Below, piece after piece: positions 38,701 to 48,112 of a DNA stretch of 64,000 bases. This DNA comes from Neotamlana laminarinivorans (GTDB lineage Bacteria > Bacteroidota > Bacteroidia > Flavobacteriales > Flavobacteriaceae), in contig NZ_JAJAPW010000008.1 in the NCBI RefSeq assembly GCF_020523925.1, forward strand, positions 42,184 through 106,183, written 5' to 3'. Below the pieces are notes generated by a model, which ran no database searches, was not told where the DNA came from, and was given only the letters and a program-made list of their open reading frames with translations. The position numbers and the translations under genes are program-made. Numbering within the stretch: the first letter of the stretch is position 1; each line of letters opens with the position of its first letter.

Positions 38701-40095
38701 AAAAATTTTGTTTTTTACTGTACCTGCTACCTTTATATTTTTGTAATTATAATTATTATAACCTATACTAAAAACATCTCCTGAAACACGTGTATTTAAA
38801 GACTCCATAACAAAACCCTCTCCGTTTACATCAAAATTTAATGATGCAATTCCAATATTAGGGTCGTTTAAAAATGTACCTAAATCGAATTCTTTAAAAA
38901 TAACTTTACCTTTATAATCGGCATTATCAATATCATTAATTTTATCAATTTTTAAATTTGCATCAACAAAACCTAAACCGGTATTCATTTCTATATCAGC
39001 ATTTACGGCTGTAGATGTAACTTTAGAGCTTCCTTTTATTGTAAAAACTCCAATTCTGTTAAAGGTAGACGGAATTGCCTCGCCTAAAACATTAGGTAAA
39101 AGCGCTGTTAAATCTTGATAGGTAGAGGTTAAGTTTGTAAAATCTCCATCCATTACAAAGTTATGCTCCTTACTATTAAATAAGTTTTCAAAATAAATAT
39201 CGCCGTAAATTTTTGTTCTAGAGTTTGTATTTATTTTTAAGTTGCTTGCTTTTAAACTATTTAATGTACCAGTTAAATGTGCATTAAATGTAAGAGTTTG
39301 GTGTTTACCAAATTCGTTATAAAAAACATTTAATTCGTTTAAACTTATTTTGGAGTTATTAAAGTTGGCTTCAAGAAAAACCTTATCTGTAAAATATTGT
39401 AAATCTTCTCGATTGTATTTAAAAACTAAATCACCATTAATAATAGACTCTGGTGTTTTAATTTGAAGATTATCAAAGGTCATTCCCTTTAATGTATATC
39501 CAAAATTAGTCATTAAATTTTCAACTTTTACACCACGGTTATCTATAAATGTTAAGGTATTAATACGAGTACTTACATCGCTACCGTTAATTAAAAAATT
39601 AGTAGCATTAATGTTTAAGTTATTAAGGTTTAAAAGTGTTGATTGCTCCTTGTTTTCATCAATTAACCTAAATTTACTGTTATAGACAGACACATCGCTA
39701 GAAGAGAGTAAAAAACTTGTAGATGTGGTACTTGGATTGTCAGTTTCAAATTTTCTAACAAAAACATCTAAATTAGTTTCGGTTTCCTCCGGATATGTTT
39801 TTATATTAAAAATAAGGTTTTCAATATCTATATCTCCAAAAACCAAACGTCCTTTTGCTAAATTTCTAAAACTTAAAATAGAAGTATTAAGCTCTTTAAT
39901 TGCAATAAGTGTATCATTTTTATAATCTTGAACATAAATATCTTTTAATTCTACATCGCTATTTAACTGTAAACTTATTCTAGCAATATTAATATTTGTT
40001 TTAAACTCCTCATTTAAACGTTTTGTAGCGTAATTACCTAATTTAGTTTGCACAAACGGAAAAGATAGCACTATAACCAAAATAATAAACAGCAT
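35707..40095 (-). CDS. tamB: TamB-like translocation/assembly module protein
   Basis: A 1462-residue bridge-like protein: one N-terminal membrane anchor, then about 1100 residues of beta-taco repeats (AsmA-like), then the conserved DUF490/TamB end (about 1050-1420, with GGLLVEINTNGKFDMWGDFA and VYNFAYGGIIQKEFIV). It links inner membrane to outer-membrane assembly and lipid transport. From ATG 40095 the anchor is short. 19 further in-frame codons upstream spell the usual basic start (IKKFLKILYKIAGIIL) but contain no ATG, GTG or TTG. It is divergent from tsaD. Confidence 0.93.
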   Translation of the reverse strand: MLFIILVIVLSFPFVQTKLGNYATKRLNEEFKTNINIARISLQLNSDVELKDIYVQDYKNDTLIAIKELNTSILSFRNLAKGRLVFGDIDIENLIFNIKTYPEETETNLDVFVRKFETDNPSTTSTSFLLSSSDVSVYNSKFRLIDENKEQSTLLNLNNLNINATNFLINGSDVSTRINTLTFIDNRGVKVENLMTNFGYTLKGMTFDNLQIKTPESIINGDLVFKYNREDLQYFTDKVFLEANFNNSKISLNELNVFYNEFGKHQTLTFNAHLTGTLNSLKASNLKINTNSRTKIYGDIYFENLFNSKEHNFVMDGDFTNLTSTYQDLTALLPNVLGEAIPSTFNRIGVFTIKGSSKVTSTAVNADIEMNTGLGFVDANLKIDKINDIDNADYKGKVIFKEFDLGTFLNDPNIGIASLNFDVNGEGFVMESLNTRVSGDVFSIGYNNYNYKNIKVAGTVKNKIFDGNLVVNDPNLKMNFNGLVDFSETVRKYDFVAIVDHADLNTLNFVTKDSISEFKSRVKMNMNSSNLDDAYGKISFEKTRYKNEHDVYKFERFDISSTFNGDERYITFNSPDIIEGELKGRFNTKDIAKLFENSIGYIYTNYIPYKVEPDQSIDFHFNIYNKIVEVFYPELELGANTFIRGTVESNEENFKLTFKSPEIKIPDYFANNIEVQVDNSNPLFNTYVEVNKINTKFYNVSDFNLINVTVNDTLFMRSEFNGGKKGNDMYNLSFYHTINEANESVIGFKKSDVTIKNYKWNINQNEDRFHKVSFNKKLTKFNVEKFTINHNESEIKLSGFLRDSTQKDIKLNFSNVDLAKITPDLDSLQLSGNVNGKLDVLQKNGSYLPNSTVVIDDLKINEFLIGSFDASVTGNESLTNYKVDANIKDDDNKTFRATGDIYVNGKQSNINVNLNFNKFNLYPLNPLLEDVLSNIRGDVTGKVSVSGNLKRPSIDGDVVLQNAGLGVPYLNVDYRFSDNASMSLKNQSFIFNNIGLTDTKYNSKGNLSGKIMHQNFSKWGLGLNISSSNLLILDTEETEESLYYGTGFIGGMATINGPTDELVIKVIAETKKGTVFKIPLSDAESFGDNSYIHFITKEEKEAKKEGRELVFEEIRGLELDFDLDVTEDAEVEIIIDKDTGHSLKGRGNGGLLVEINTNGKFDMWGDFAVFEGVYNFAYGGIIQKEFIVQPGGTIAWEGSPYDAQINMEAVYKTQANPSPLLDNPISRSIPVELNIALNGSLEQFDPVFSFEFPNVSSSVKSELQYSLESDEIKQNQALYLISTGSFSQGLNEVNFSGTIAERLNGIINGIFSNSDGKLNIGLNYEAGQNTPDYQTDDRVGFTLQTQINDRVLINGKVGVPVGGATETVVAGDVEISFLLNEEGTLTAKVFNRENSIQNFGEQIGYTQGVGISYNVDFDTFKELLQKIFNNKEEEESILEEVPEEEKQEALPDHISFKTSSNN

Positions 40096-40153
40096 TAAAA
40101 TTATGCCTGCTATCTTGTATAATATTTTTAGAAATTTTTTGATACCTTTTAAT

Positions 40154-40185
40154 TATGTATTTTCTGTTGAGAAACTTTATTTTTG
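40154..40185 (+). promoter_or_regulatory. Promoter of tsaD
   Basis: TATG, a 20-base spacer and TATTTTTG (40178-40185) give a good -7 box and a partial -33 box. The leader would be about 70 bases. The site overlaps the disputed upstream codons of divergent tamB. Confidence 0.5.
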
Positions 40186-40262
40186 CAATACAATTAGTTG
40201 GGGTTTATTAACAAAACTAATTCGTTTTCAAAATTAACAATTATTATGCCTAATTTTTATTA

Positions 40263-41285
40263 ATGGGTTCACAAAATATTTACATCTTAGGAATCGAATC
40301 TTCATGCGACGATACTGCCGCCTCTGTAATACATAATGGCAATATTTTAAGCAACGTAATAGCTAACCAAAAAATACACGAAGCTTATGGTGGTGTTGTT
40401 CCAGAATTGGCTTCTCGTGCACATCAGCAAAATATTGTACCAGTAGTTCATCAAGCTCTTGAAAAAGCTAATATTAAAAAAGAAGAATTACACGCCATTG
40501 CCTTTACACGCGGACCTGGATTAATGGGTAGTTTACTTGTTGGCACATCGTTTGCAAAATCTTTGGCTTACGGCTTAAACATACCGTTAATAGACGTTAA
40601 CCATATGCAAGGCCACATTTTGGCTCACTTTATAAATGAAGAAGGCTACAGCAAACCACCTTTTCCGTTTTTAGCCATGACCATTTCTGGCGGGCATACC
40701 CAAATTGTTCGTGTTGATAATTATTTTGACATGACAGTTATTGGGGAAACAATTGATGATGCCGTTGGTGAGGCCTTTGATAAAAGTGGAAAAATATTGG
40801 GATTAGGCTACCCAGCTGGACCAGAAATTGATAAACGCGCAAAACTTGGAAATCCAAAAGCATTTAAGTTTACTAAGCCTAAAGTTGATGGTTTAAATTT
40901 TAGCTTTTCTGGGTTAAAAACAGCCATTTTATATTTTATACAAAAAGAAACTAAAGCTAACCCCAATTTTATTGAAGAAAATATAAACGATATTTGTGCT
41001 TCTATTCAATACACCATTATTGGTGTTTTAATTGATAAGTTAAAAAAAGCATCAAAAGAAACTGGCATTAACCATATTGCAATTGGCGGCGGTGTTTCTG
41101 CAAATTCAGGTATTAGACAAGCATTAAAAGATGGTGAGAAAAAGTTTGGATGGACTACATACATTCCTAAATTTGAATTCACAACAGATAATGCTGCTAT
41201 GATAGCTATAGTTGGGTATCTAAAATTTTTAGATAAAGATTTTGCACAAAAAAACATTGCAGCCTCTGCCAGATTAAAATTTTAA
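40263..41285 (+). CDS. tsaD: tRNA t6A37 threonylcarbamoyltransferase TsaD
   Basis: The 340-residue essential enzyme attaches threonylcarbamoyl to A37 of ANN-decoding tRNAs. The N-terminal IESSCDDTAASV, metal ligands in VNHMQGHILAH, and C-terminal GGGVSANSGIRQ with TDNAAMIA are all present. The gene is divergent from tamB, an arrangement typical of flavobacteria. Confidence 0.98.
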   Translation: MGSQNIYILGIESSCDDTAASVIHNGNILSNVIANQKIHEAYGGVVPELASRAHQQNIVPVVHQALEKANIKKEELHAIAFTRGPGLMGSLLVGTSFAKSLAYGLNIPLIDVNHMQGHILAHFINEEGYSKPPFPFLAMTISGGHTQIVRVDNYFDMTVIGETIDDAVGEAFDKSGKILGLGYPAGPEIDKRAKLGNPKAFKFTKPKVDGLNFSFSGLKTAILYFIQKETKANPNFIEENINDICASIQYTIIGVLIDKLKKASKETGINHIAIGGGVSANSGIRQALKDGEKKFGWTTYIPKFEFTTDNAAMIAIVGYLKFLDKDFAQKNIAASARLKF

Positions 41286-41404
41286 TTATAAAAAAAGGAA
41301 AGTTATCAACAATTTTTATTAATAACTTATTCTAATCTAAAAAACCTCAAATTCTATATCTCTTAATTTTGATATAAATTAATACATTAACCTACAATTT
41401 ATTT

Positions 41405-42040
41405 ATGAAAAAAACACTACTATTTTTAACCTTAACAGGTTTTACAACAGTATTTTACGCCCAAACATCTACTGAAAAAGAATTAGCTCTATTAGAAACT
41501 CCAGAGCAAATTGAAACTTTTTTAGCAGAAAAAAAATCAAAAAAAAACAAACTAATTACCTTTAACCAGGAAAAGCATAAAACTATTTTAGCTAAAGATT
41601 TATTTAAATTAGGAGTTGGAGACACAAAAAAAGTTGAAAAAGAATTTGAAACTACCTTTTATAAAGTAGTTAAAAGAAAGAAAAAAGTGTACCAACGTGC
41701 TTCATACATTTTTATTGATGGCAATGTTTATGATAAAAGAAATATTGATGTTTTAAGACAATCTATTTTCGATCAATTATACGATGGTGTAGAGTTTGAA
41801 GCCTTAGCAAAAAAATATTCTATGGATGGTAACGCACAAAAAGGAGGTGATTTAGGTTGGTTTACAGAAGGTGATTTACACGCAGATTTTGAGCCACACA
41901 TGTTAAATACAAGCCATGAAGTTGGCAAACCTTTCGCTATCAATATCCCTGAAAAAAACTGGTACTATGTTGCCGTAATGACACATGAGCCTAAAAAAAT
42001 TCCTGAAATTGAAGTTTTAAAAATAGTGGAAACTAGATAA
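41405..42040 (+). CDS. Periplasmic parvulin-type peptidyl-prolyl isomerase
   Basis: The 211-residue protein has a signal peptide (MKKTLLFLTLTGFTTVFYAQ) and one parvulin domain: RASYIFIDGNVYDKRNIDVL, then FEALAKKYSMDGNAQKGGDL and GWFTEGDLHADFEPHML. It assists folding of envelope proteins. Its stop codon overlaps the rsmE start by one base (TAATG), implying cotranslation. Confidence 0.92.
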   Translation: MKKTLLFLTLTGFTTVFYAQTSTEKELALLETPEQIETFLAEKKSKKNKLITFNQEKHKTILAKDLFKLGVGDTKKVEKEFETTFYKVVKRKKKVYQRASYIFIDGNVYDKRNIDVLRQSIFDQLYDGVEFEALAKKYSMDGNAQKGGDLGWFTEGDLHADFEPHMLNTSHEVGKPFAINIPEKNWYYVAVMTHEPKKIPEIEVLKIVETR

Positions 42041-42744
42041 TGCAACTTTTTTACAATCCAGACATTACCGATAGTACAGCAGAATTCACTTTTAATAAAG
42101 ATGAAAGTCGCCATATTGTAAAAGTATTACGTAAAAATATTGGAGACAGATTATATATTACTAACGGTAATGGCTGGTTGTTTACTGCCGAAATTTTTGT
42201 GAGCAACATAAACAAATGTGTTGCTAAAATAATTTCGAAAACCTTTAAAGAAAAGCATAATTATAACTTACATTTGGCAGTTGCCCCAACTAAAATGAAC
42301 GACCGCTATGAGTGGTTTTTAGAAAAAGCAACAGAAATAGGTATAGACAGTATTACTCCAATAATTTGCGACCACAGCGAACGCAAAGTGGTTAAAATTG
42401 ATCGCTTTGAGCGCATATTACAATCGGCCGTAAAACAATCACTGCAATACTATATGCCTAAATTAAATCAAGCTATTACATTTTCAGAATTTTTAAAACA
42501 AAATTTTAATGGCGATTTATTTATTGCACATTGTGAAGAAACTAATAAAAAATCATTAAAAAGCCTACTTAAACCTAGTACTAATATTACTATTTTAATA
42601 GGGCCTGAAGGCGATTTTTCAAACAAAGAAATTGAAGCAGCTATTAAAAATAAATTTATTCCCGTAACTTTGGGTGAAACCAGATTACGTACTGAAACTG
42701 CAGCTATTGTAGCCTGCCATTCGGTAGCATTTATAAATGAATAG
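42040..42744 (+). CDS. rsmE: 16S rRNA (uracil-1498-N3) methyltransferase RsmE
   Basis: A 234-residue SPOUT methyltransferase. The N-terminal PUA-like part (SRHIVKVLRKNIGDRLYITN) precedes the knotted domain with MNDRYEWFLEKATEIGID, ILIGPEGDFSNKEIEAA and TLGETRLRTETAAI. It modifies U1498 of 16S rRNA. It is the middle gene of a tight three-gene run. Confidence 0.96.
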   Translation: MQLFYNPDITDSTAEFTFNKDESRHIVKVLRKNIGDRLYITNGNGWLFTAEIFVSNINKCVAKIISKTFKEKHNYNLHLAVAPTKMNDRYEWFLEKATEIGIDSITPIICDHSERKVVKIDRFERILQSAVKQSLQYYMPKLNQAITFSEFLKQNFNGDLFIAHCEETNKKSLKSLLKPSTNITILIGPEGDFSNKEIEAAIKNKFIPVTLGETRLRTETAAIVACHSVAFINE

Positions 42745-42745
42745 C

Positions 42746-43387
42746 ATGAAATTATATATAATTTTTACATTTTGCTTATTTTCTTTTCTAACTAAAGCTC
42801 AAGATTTAGCTGTACTTAAATACAGTGGTGGTGGCGATTGGTATGGAAACCCAACAGCATTACCCAATCTTATAGCATTTTGTAATAAAAATATAAACAC
42901 TAAAATAAACTCTAAACCTCAAACCGTTGAAGTTGGTAGTCCAGATATTTTTCAATATCCATTTATCCATATGACGGGGCATGGTTATGTGTTTTTTAGT
43001 GAGGCTGATGCAGAAAACCTTCGTAACTACCTAATTTCTGGTGGTTTTTTGCACATAGATGATAATTATGGGTTAAAGCCTTATGTAACCAAAGAATTAA
43101 AAAAAGTATTTCCTGATAAAGAATTAATTGAGCTACCAGCAAATCATTCTATTTTTAATTCTGCTTTTAATTTCCCCGATGGCTTACCTAAAATTCATGA
43201 ACATGACGGCAAACGCCCACAAGCTTTCGGTATTTTTCAAGAAAACAGATTAGTTGTTTTGTTTACTTTTGAAAGCGATTTAGGTGATGGTTGGGAAGAT
43301 TCCGTTGTGCATAACGATCCTGAAGATATTCGTGAAAAAGCACTAAAAATGGGTGCTAATATTGTAAAATTTGCTTTTGAGAATTAA
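42746..43387 (+). CDS. DUF4159 periplasmic protein
   Basis: About 213 residues from ATG 42746 (an alternative ATG at 42737 adds three residues and overlaps rsmE). A signal peptide (MKLYIIFTFCLFSFLTKAQ) leads into a DUF4159 domain with YSGGGDWYGNPTALPNLIAF, YPFIHMTGHGYVFFS and FLHIDDNYGL. DUF4159 proteins are linked in other bacteria to gliding or MoxR/VWA clusters, but the function is undefined. The fold resembles glutamine-amidotransferase-like domains. Confidence 0.9.
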   Translation: MKLYIIFTFCLFSFLTKAQDLAVLKYSGGGDWYGNPTALPNLIAFCNKNINTKINSKPQTVEVGSPDIFQYPFIHMTGHGYVFFSEADAENLRNYLISGGFLHIDDNYGLKPYVTKELKKVFPDKELIELPANHSIFNSAFNFPDGLPKIHEHDGKRPQAFGIFQENRLVVLFTFESDLGDGWEDSVVHNDPEDIREKALKMGANIVKFAFEN

Positions 43388-43478
43388 AAATTTCCTAGCC
43401 TAAAAGATAGCAATAAATACCACTTATACTTTTTAAATAACATTAAAAAAGTATTTGGTAGTAGACAATAACTAAACC

Positions 43479-43973
43479 ATGCAACTAAACCACTACAACA
43501 CTAATTTTAAAAAGCGCATTTTCCCAATAACATTAGTGTGCGATAATGTTACCAATGCACCAAATATTGGTAGCTTATTTAGAATTTGCGATGCTTTTGG
43601 AGTTGAAGAGCTTATTCTTTGTGGTGATGTTTCTTTAGGCAGACGGATTACTAAAACCTCAAGATCTACAGAAAAAACAGTGACTTACAAATTAGCTAAA
43701 GATGCTTCAGAGGTAATTAATGTTTTAAAAAAAACGCATCAAATTATTTCACTTGAAATTACAGATAATAGCATACCTATACATTCATTTCAATTTCAAA
43801 TAGAAAAACCTATTGCTTTAGTAATTGGAGACGAAAACTTTGGAGTATCAGAATCTATATTAAATGTATCGAGTTCTATTATTCATATTAATATGTTTGG
43901 GCAAAATAGCAGTATGAATGTAGTTCAAGCTACTAACATTGCCCTTTATGAAATAACTAAACAATTTTTATAA
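43479..43973 (+). CDS. SpoU/TrmH-family RNA 2'-O-methyltransferase
   Basis: A 164-residue protein consisting of a single knotted methyltransferase domain. Motif 1 is LVCDNVTNAPNIGSLFRICDA, motif 2 IALVIGDENFGVSESIL and motif 3 INMFGQNSSMNVVQATNIAL. Length and lack of an N-terminal domain fit small TrmH/TrmL relatives; the target nucleotide cannot be assigned. It lies 91 bases after the DUF4159 gene. Confidence 0.93.
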   Translation: MQLNHYNTNFKKRIFPITLVCDNVTNAPNIGSLFRICDAFGVEELILCGDVSLGRRITKTSRSTEKTVTYKLAKDASEVINVLKKTHQIISLEITDNSIPIHSFQFQIEKPIALVIGDENFGVSESILNVSSSIIHINMFGQNSSMNVVQATNIALYEITKQFL

Positions 43974-44058
43974 CTTTAAATAAATATTAAAGTATTTTAT
44001 CTTGGTTGTTTCTAGTCTCAAACGAAATGGCTAGATTTACTTAAATTATTATATAACA

Positions 44059-45147
44059 TTGACGTCTAAAACCATTTCTAACGGAATTTTAAGAGCTATT
44101 GGCATTATAGTTAGTATTGCTCTAGTGCTTTACTTCTTATATAAAATTCAATCTGTAATAACTTATATAGCTATTGCAGCAGTTATATCTTTAATAGGCC
44201 GACCTATTGTTACTTTTTTAGAAAATAAATTAAAATTTAAAAATACACTTGCTGTAATTTTTACTATGCTTGTTTTTTTTGGAGTTTTTGCTGGTATAAT
44301 GGCTTTAATAATACCACTTCTAGTTAAACAAGGTGAAAACTTATCTCTTTTAAACATAGAAGAGTTACAAACCAATATTGAAAATTTATATAACGAAATT
44401 TTAACGCACTTCGATTTACACCAAAGCGATATTCGAAATTCTTTAAAAGAATCGAATATAGCTTCAAAAATAGATTTTTCCATTCTGCCAGATTTCTTAA
44501 ATTCTGTGGTTAGCGGTTTTGGCAATTTTAGTATCGGGCTATTTTCGGTTTTATTTATTACGTTTTTCTTTTTAAAAGACAACAAAATGTTCGATAACGG
44601 TGTATTAACGCTTATTCCAGAAGGTAAAGAAGAACGCTGGAAACGATCATCTAACAAAATTAAAGATTTACTTTCTCGCTATTTTGTAGGCTTAATTTGT
44701 CAAATTTCAATACTCTTTATAATTTACACCATTGGCTTATTAATAATTGGCATTGAAAACGCAGTGCTTATTGCTTTTTTATGCGCACTAATAAACCTTA
44801 TCCCTTATTTAGGGCCTGTTATTGGTGCTATTTTAATGGTAATTTTAACAACTACAAGTAATTTAGGAGAATCTTTTAGTGAATTTATTTTACCTAAAAC
44901 TCTCTGGGTTTTAGTGGTTGTTACCTTTGGCCAACTTATAGATAATTTTATATCTCAGCCAGTTATATTTTCTAAAAGTGTAAAATCTCACCCTCTAGAA
45001 ATATTTTTAGTTATTTTAATTACAGGTATATTATTTGGTATTGTAGGTTTAATAGTTGCTGTACCTGCCTATACAGCACTAAAAGTAATTTTAAAAGCTT
45101 TTGTTACTGACAATAAAATTGTAAAAAAACTTACCAAGAATTTATAA
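44059..45147 (+). CDS. AI-2E-family (PerM-like) permease
   Basis: The 362-residue membrane protein starts with TTG at 44059, with no better start nearby. It has about eight hydrophobic segments in the family's pattern: opening pair, central soluble stretch (about 100-150), then FFFLKDNKMF and the conserved late LINLIPYLGPVIGAIL and LIDNFISQPVIFS. Members export small molecules or act in Na+/H+ exchange; the substrate is unknown. It ends ten bases before the next TTG-started gene. Confidence 0.93.
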   Translation: MTSKTISNGILRAIGIIVSIALVLYFLYKIQSVITYIAIAAVISLIGRPIVTFLENKLKFKNTLAVIFTMLVFFGVFAGIMALIIPLLVKQGENLSLLNIEELQTNIENLYNEILTHFDLHQSDIRNSLKESNIASKIDFSILPDFLNSVVSGFGNFSIGLFSVLFITFFFLKDNKMFDNGVLTLIPEGKEERWKRSSNKIKDLLSRYFVGLICQISILFIIYTIGLLIIGIENAVLIAFLCALINLIPYLGPVIGAILMVILTTTSNLGESFSEFILPKTLWVLVVVTFGQLIDNFISQPVIFSKSVKSHPLEIFLVILITGILFGIVGLIVAVPAYTALKVILKAFVTDNKIVKKLTKNL

Positions 45148-45156
45148 TATTTTCTT

Positions 45157-46335
45157 TTGAATTTATCTATTTTAAATACTGAAATTCAAAATTATATAGA
45201 TGAAAATCTAAACGCAGATATTAACACCCTTTTACTAAAAGGCAATAATTTTGAAACCGTAGCAACAAAAGCAATAATTGGGCAAATTGAAGCTAAAAAA
45301 AGATGCCAAAAAAAGCTACCAACTTGGTTTGAAACTAAAAATATTTATTATCCAGATAAATTAAATATTGAACAAACTTCTTCAGAAATTTCAGCAAAAT
45401 ACAAAGCTTCTTTAATTTCTGGAAAATCTATAATTGATTTAACCGGTGGTTTTGGTGTAGATTGTTTTTACTTCTCTAAAAAATTTGATGTTGTAACGCA
45501 CTGTGAAATAAATGAAAACTTATCTAAAATTGTAAATCATAATTACAAACAATTATCAATACCTAATGTACAAACCAAAAACGTTAATGGTGTAGATTAT
45601 TTAAGTAATATTGATACTAATTTTGACTGGATTTACATCGACCCGTCTCGCAGACACGATACAAAAGGTAAAGTCTTTTTTTTAAAAGATTGTTTACCAA
45701 ACGTTCCAGAACATTTAAACCTTCTTTTTAATCATTCAAAAAATATATTGATTAAAACTTCTCCTCTACTTGATATATCTGTAGGGTTAAACGAATTAAA
45801 ATTTGTAAAAAACATTCACATTGTCGCTATAAATAACGAGGTAAAAGAATTACTTTGGGAGTTAGAATATGGCCACGAAGCTTCTGTAGAGATAAAAACA
45901 GTTAACCTTAAAAACAATAAAAAAGAACACTTCAATTTTGTTTTAAATGAAGAATCAGATATTGAAACAATATATGAAGCACCGCAAACTTATTTATACG
46001 AGCCAAATTCAGCTATTTTAAAATCTGGTGGTTTTAATATTATTAGTAAAAAACTTAAGATTTCTAAACTTCAAAAACATTCGCATTTATATACTAGCGC
46101 AGATTTAATTGAGTTTCCTGGTCGTACATTTAAAATTGACAAAGTGATTCCATATAACAAGAAAAGTATTAAATCTTTAGGAATAAAAAAAGCTAATATT
46201 ACTACACGAAACTTTCCTGAAAGCGTAAGCCAAATCAGAAAAAAGTTTAATTTAAGAGATGGTGGAGATATTTACTTGTTTTTTACTACCGATGCTTTAG
46301 GTAACAAATTAATGCTACTCACACAAAAAATATAA
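45157..46335 (+). CDS. Class I SAM-dependent methyltransferase with THUMP-like domain
   Basis: 392 residues from TTG 45157 (TTG-AAT-TTA). The Rossmann core has SAM motif IIDLTGGFGVDCFYFS, acidic CEINENL and the catalytic-type IYIDPSRRHDTKGKVF. The C-terminal third (ILKSGGFNIISKKLKIS, then RTFKIDKVIPYN) is the THUMP-like domain of a widespread Bacteroidota protein thought to act on RNA. The substrate is unknown. It is probably cotranscribed with the AI-2E permease. Confidence 0.9.
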   Translation: MNLSILNTEIQNYIDENLNADINTLLLKGNNFETVATKAIIGQIEAKKRCQKKLPTWFETKNIYYPDKLNIEQTSSEISAKYKASLISGKSIIDLTGGFGVDCFYFSKKFDVVTHCEINENLSKIVNHNYKQLSIPNVQTKNVNGVDYLSNIDTNFDWIYIDPSRRHDTKGKVFFLKDCLPNVPEHLNLLFNHSKNILIKTSPLLDISVGLNELKFVKNIHIVAINNEVKELLWELEYGHEASVEIKTVNLKNNKKEHFNFVLNEESDIETIYEAPQTYLYEPNSAILKSGGFNIISKKLKISKLQKHSHLYTSADLIEFPGRTFKIDKVIPYNKKSIKSLGIKKANITTRNFPESVSQIRKKFNLRDGGDIYLFFTTDALGNKLMLLTQKI

Positions 46336-46344
46336 AACTAAAAA

Positions 46345-46375
46345 AACAAGATGCTAAAAACATCCTGTTTTTTAT
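46345..46375 (+). terminator. Terminator after the methyltransferase gene
   Basis: AACAAGATG pairs with CATCCTGTT (one mismatch) around CTAAAAA, with flanking A- and T-runs. It separates the plus-strand run from the convergent symporter gene and may also serve the minus strand. Confidence 0.7.
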
Positions 46376-46396
46376 TCTATTTATTTTAATAAATTT

Positions 46397-47971
46397 TTAG
46401 CTAAAAATAATGTAGGTTGATATTACAACTAAGCATATTAATGTGCCTACTATTTTAACAGGCTTCCAAGGCACAACATCAACTTGTTTTGTGTAAAACT
46501 GTTCGTATGGTGTTTCTCTTGGTTTTAATTTACCAATTACAAGCATAATTATAATAGTAAGCACAAATGTAATGGCTTGCATATGTAACATATGTAAACT
46601 AATAACCCCCAAACCATTGGCTAAAATTATGTATAGAACATAAACTGTAAATGCAAAAGTTACTCCTATTTTTGCTGCAATAGCAGGTACTCGTTTGGTT
46701 AACATACCTATTACAATTACCGACAAAATAGGCACACTATAAGCCCCATTAACCGTTTGTAAGTAACCAAAAATACTATCTGCATAAATTAAAAATGGCG
46801 CTATAAACATTGCAAAGAATGCTAAAATAACCCCAAAAGTTTTACCTTTTTTTACAACTACACGGTCGCTAGCTTCTTTGTTTATAAACTGCTTATAAAT
46901 ATCTACACCATATAATGTTACACAACTATTTAAAGCAGAATTAAATGAACTTAAAATCGCTCCAAACAATACAGCTGCAAAAAAGCCAACCCAAACGTCG
47001 GGTAAAACATCGGCAACTAATTTAGGGTAAACATCACTGGTTGCTAAACCTTCTCCATATTTATGATAAGCTATTATACCAGGAAGTACCACTATTATTG
47101 GACCTAAAATTTTAATGAATGCGGCAATGGTTAAACCTTTTTGCCCTTCAGCAAGATTTTTTGCTCCTAAAGCACGTTGAATAATTTGCTGATTACTACC
47201 CCAATAGAATAATTGAACAAGCATCATACCTGTAAAAATAGTCTCAAAAGGAATACTTGAATCTGGGCCACCAATAGCATTTAACTTTTCTGGATGATCG
47301 GTTCCTAGTTTGGCCAATCCTGACATAATAGTTCCATCGTCTCCAATAGCCATTAATCCGAATATAGGAATTAAAAGCCCTCCAATTAATAAGCCTACAG
47401 CGTTTATAGTATCTGAAACCACAACAGCTTTTAAACCTCCAAAAATTGCATAAATAGAGCCTATAATACCTATTCCCCAAACGCAAATCCAAACTGCAGC
47501 CCAACTACTAACACCTAGCAATTCTGGAATATTAAACATGCCACTTATGGCTTTAGAGCCCGTAAATAGAACCATTGGTAACAATACAACGGCATAACCT
47601 GTTAAAAATAATCCTGACGTTATCGCTTTGGTGGTTTTATCGAATCGTCGTTCTAAAAATGTTGGAATAGTTGATATACCGCCTTTTAAATATCTTGGCA
47701 GTAAAAATATAGCAGTAATAACCATTGCTATAGCAGCAAGAGTTTCCCATGCCATTACCAAAATACCATCGGTATATGCATCACCATTTAATCCTACAAT
47801 TTGTTCGGTAGATAAATTTGTAAGTAATAATGAACCTGCAATTACAACTCCGGTTAAACTTCGTCCTCCAAGAAAATAGCCATCGGATGATGATTCGTCT
47901 GTTTTCCGAGTTGCATAATAAGATATAACGGCCACAAGTAGAGTGAAGCCTACAAAAGAGATTATTCCCAT
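46397..47971 (-). CDS. Sodium:solute symporter (SSS family)
   Basis: The 524-residue transporter has about 14 membrane helices. Family features include YFLGGRSLTGVVIAGSLLLT, NLSTEQIVGLNGDAY and FYWGSNQQIIQRALGAKNLA, which place it with the SglT/SMCT-like symporters. It would import a sugar, carboxylate or amino-acid-like product with Na+. It is the most downstream gene of the SusCD-hydrolase locus, so it may take up an end product of that pathway, though a 141-base gap makes cotranscription uncertain. Confidence 0.93.
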   Translation of the reverse strand: MGIISFVGFTLLVAVISYYATRKTDESSSDGYFLGGRSLTGVVIAGSLLLTNLSTEQIVGLNGDAYTDGILVMAWETLAAIAMVITAIFLLPRYLKGGISTIPTFLERRFDKTTKAITSGLFLTGYAVVLLPMVLFTGSKAISGMFNIPELLGVSSWAAVWICVWGIGIIGSIYAIFGGLKAVVVSDTINAVGLLIGGLLIPIFGLMAIGDDGTIMSGLAKLGTDHPEKLNAIGGPDSSIPFETIFTGMMLVQLFYWGSNQQIIQRALGAKNLAEGQKGLTIAAFIKILGPIIVVLPGIIAYHKYGEGLATSDVYPKLVADVLPDVWVGFFAAVLFGAILSSFNSALNSCVTLYGVDIYKQFINKEASDRVVVKKGKTFGVILAFFAMFIAPFLIYADSIFGYLQTVNGAYSVPILSVIVIGMLTKRVPAIAAKIGVTFAFTVYVLYIILANGLGVISLHMLHMQAITFVLTIIIMLVIGKLKPRETPYEQFYTKQVDVVPWKPVKIVGTLICLVVISTYIIFS

Positions 47972-48112
47972 AATTTAGTTTAGTGTTGGTTTTTATAATT
48001 TTCAATAATACTATTTATTTTCTTTTACAGGAAATAAATTTGAATTTCATTAAAAATATTCGACAACTTTAACTAAATGACATCCTATTTAGAAGATTTT
48101 TTCTTTAAAACA

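Noticed and set aside
44163..44657. 164-residue minus-strand frame
   Set aside because: Entirely antisense to the AI-2E permease gene, with no motif.
47244..47504. Arg/Tyr-rich minus-strand frame within the symporter gene
   Set aside because: Out-of-frame shadow on the same strand as the symporter, with abnormal composition.
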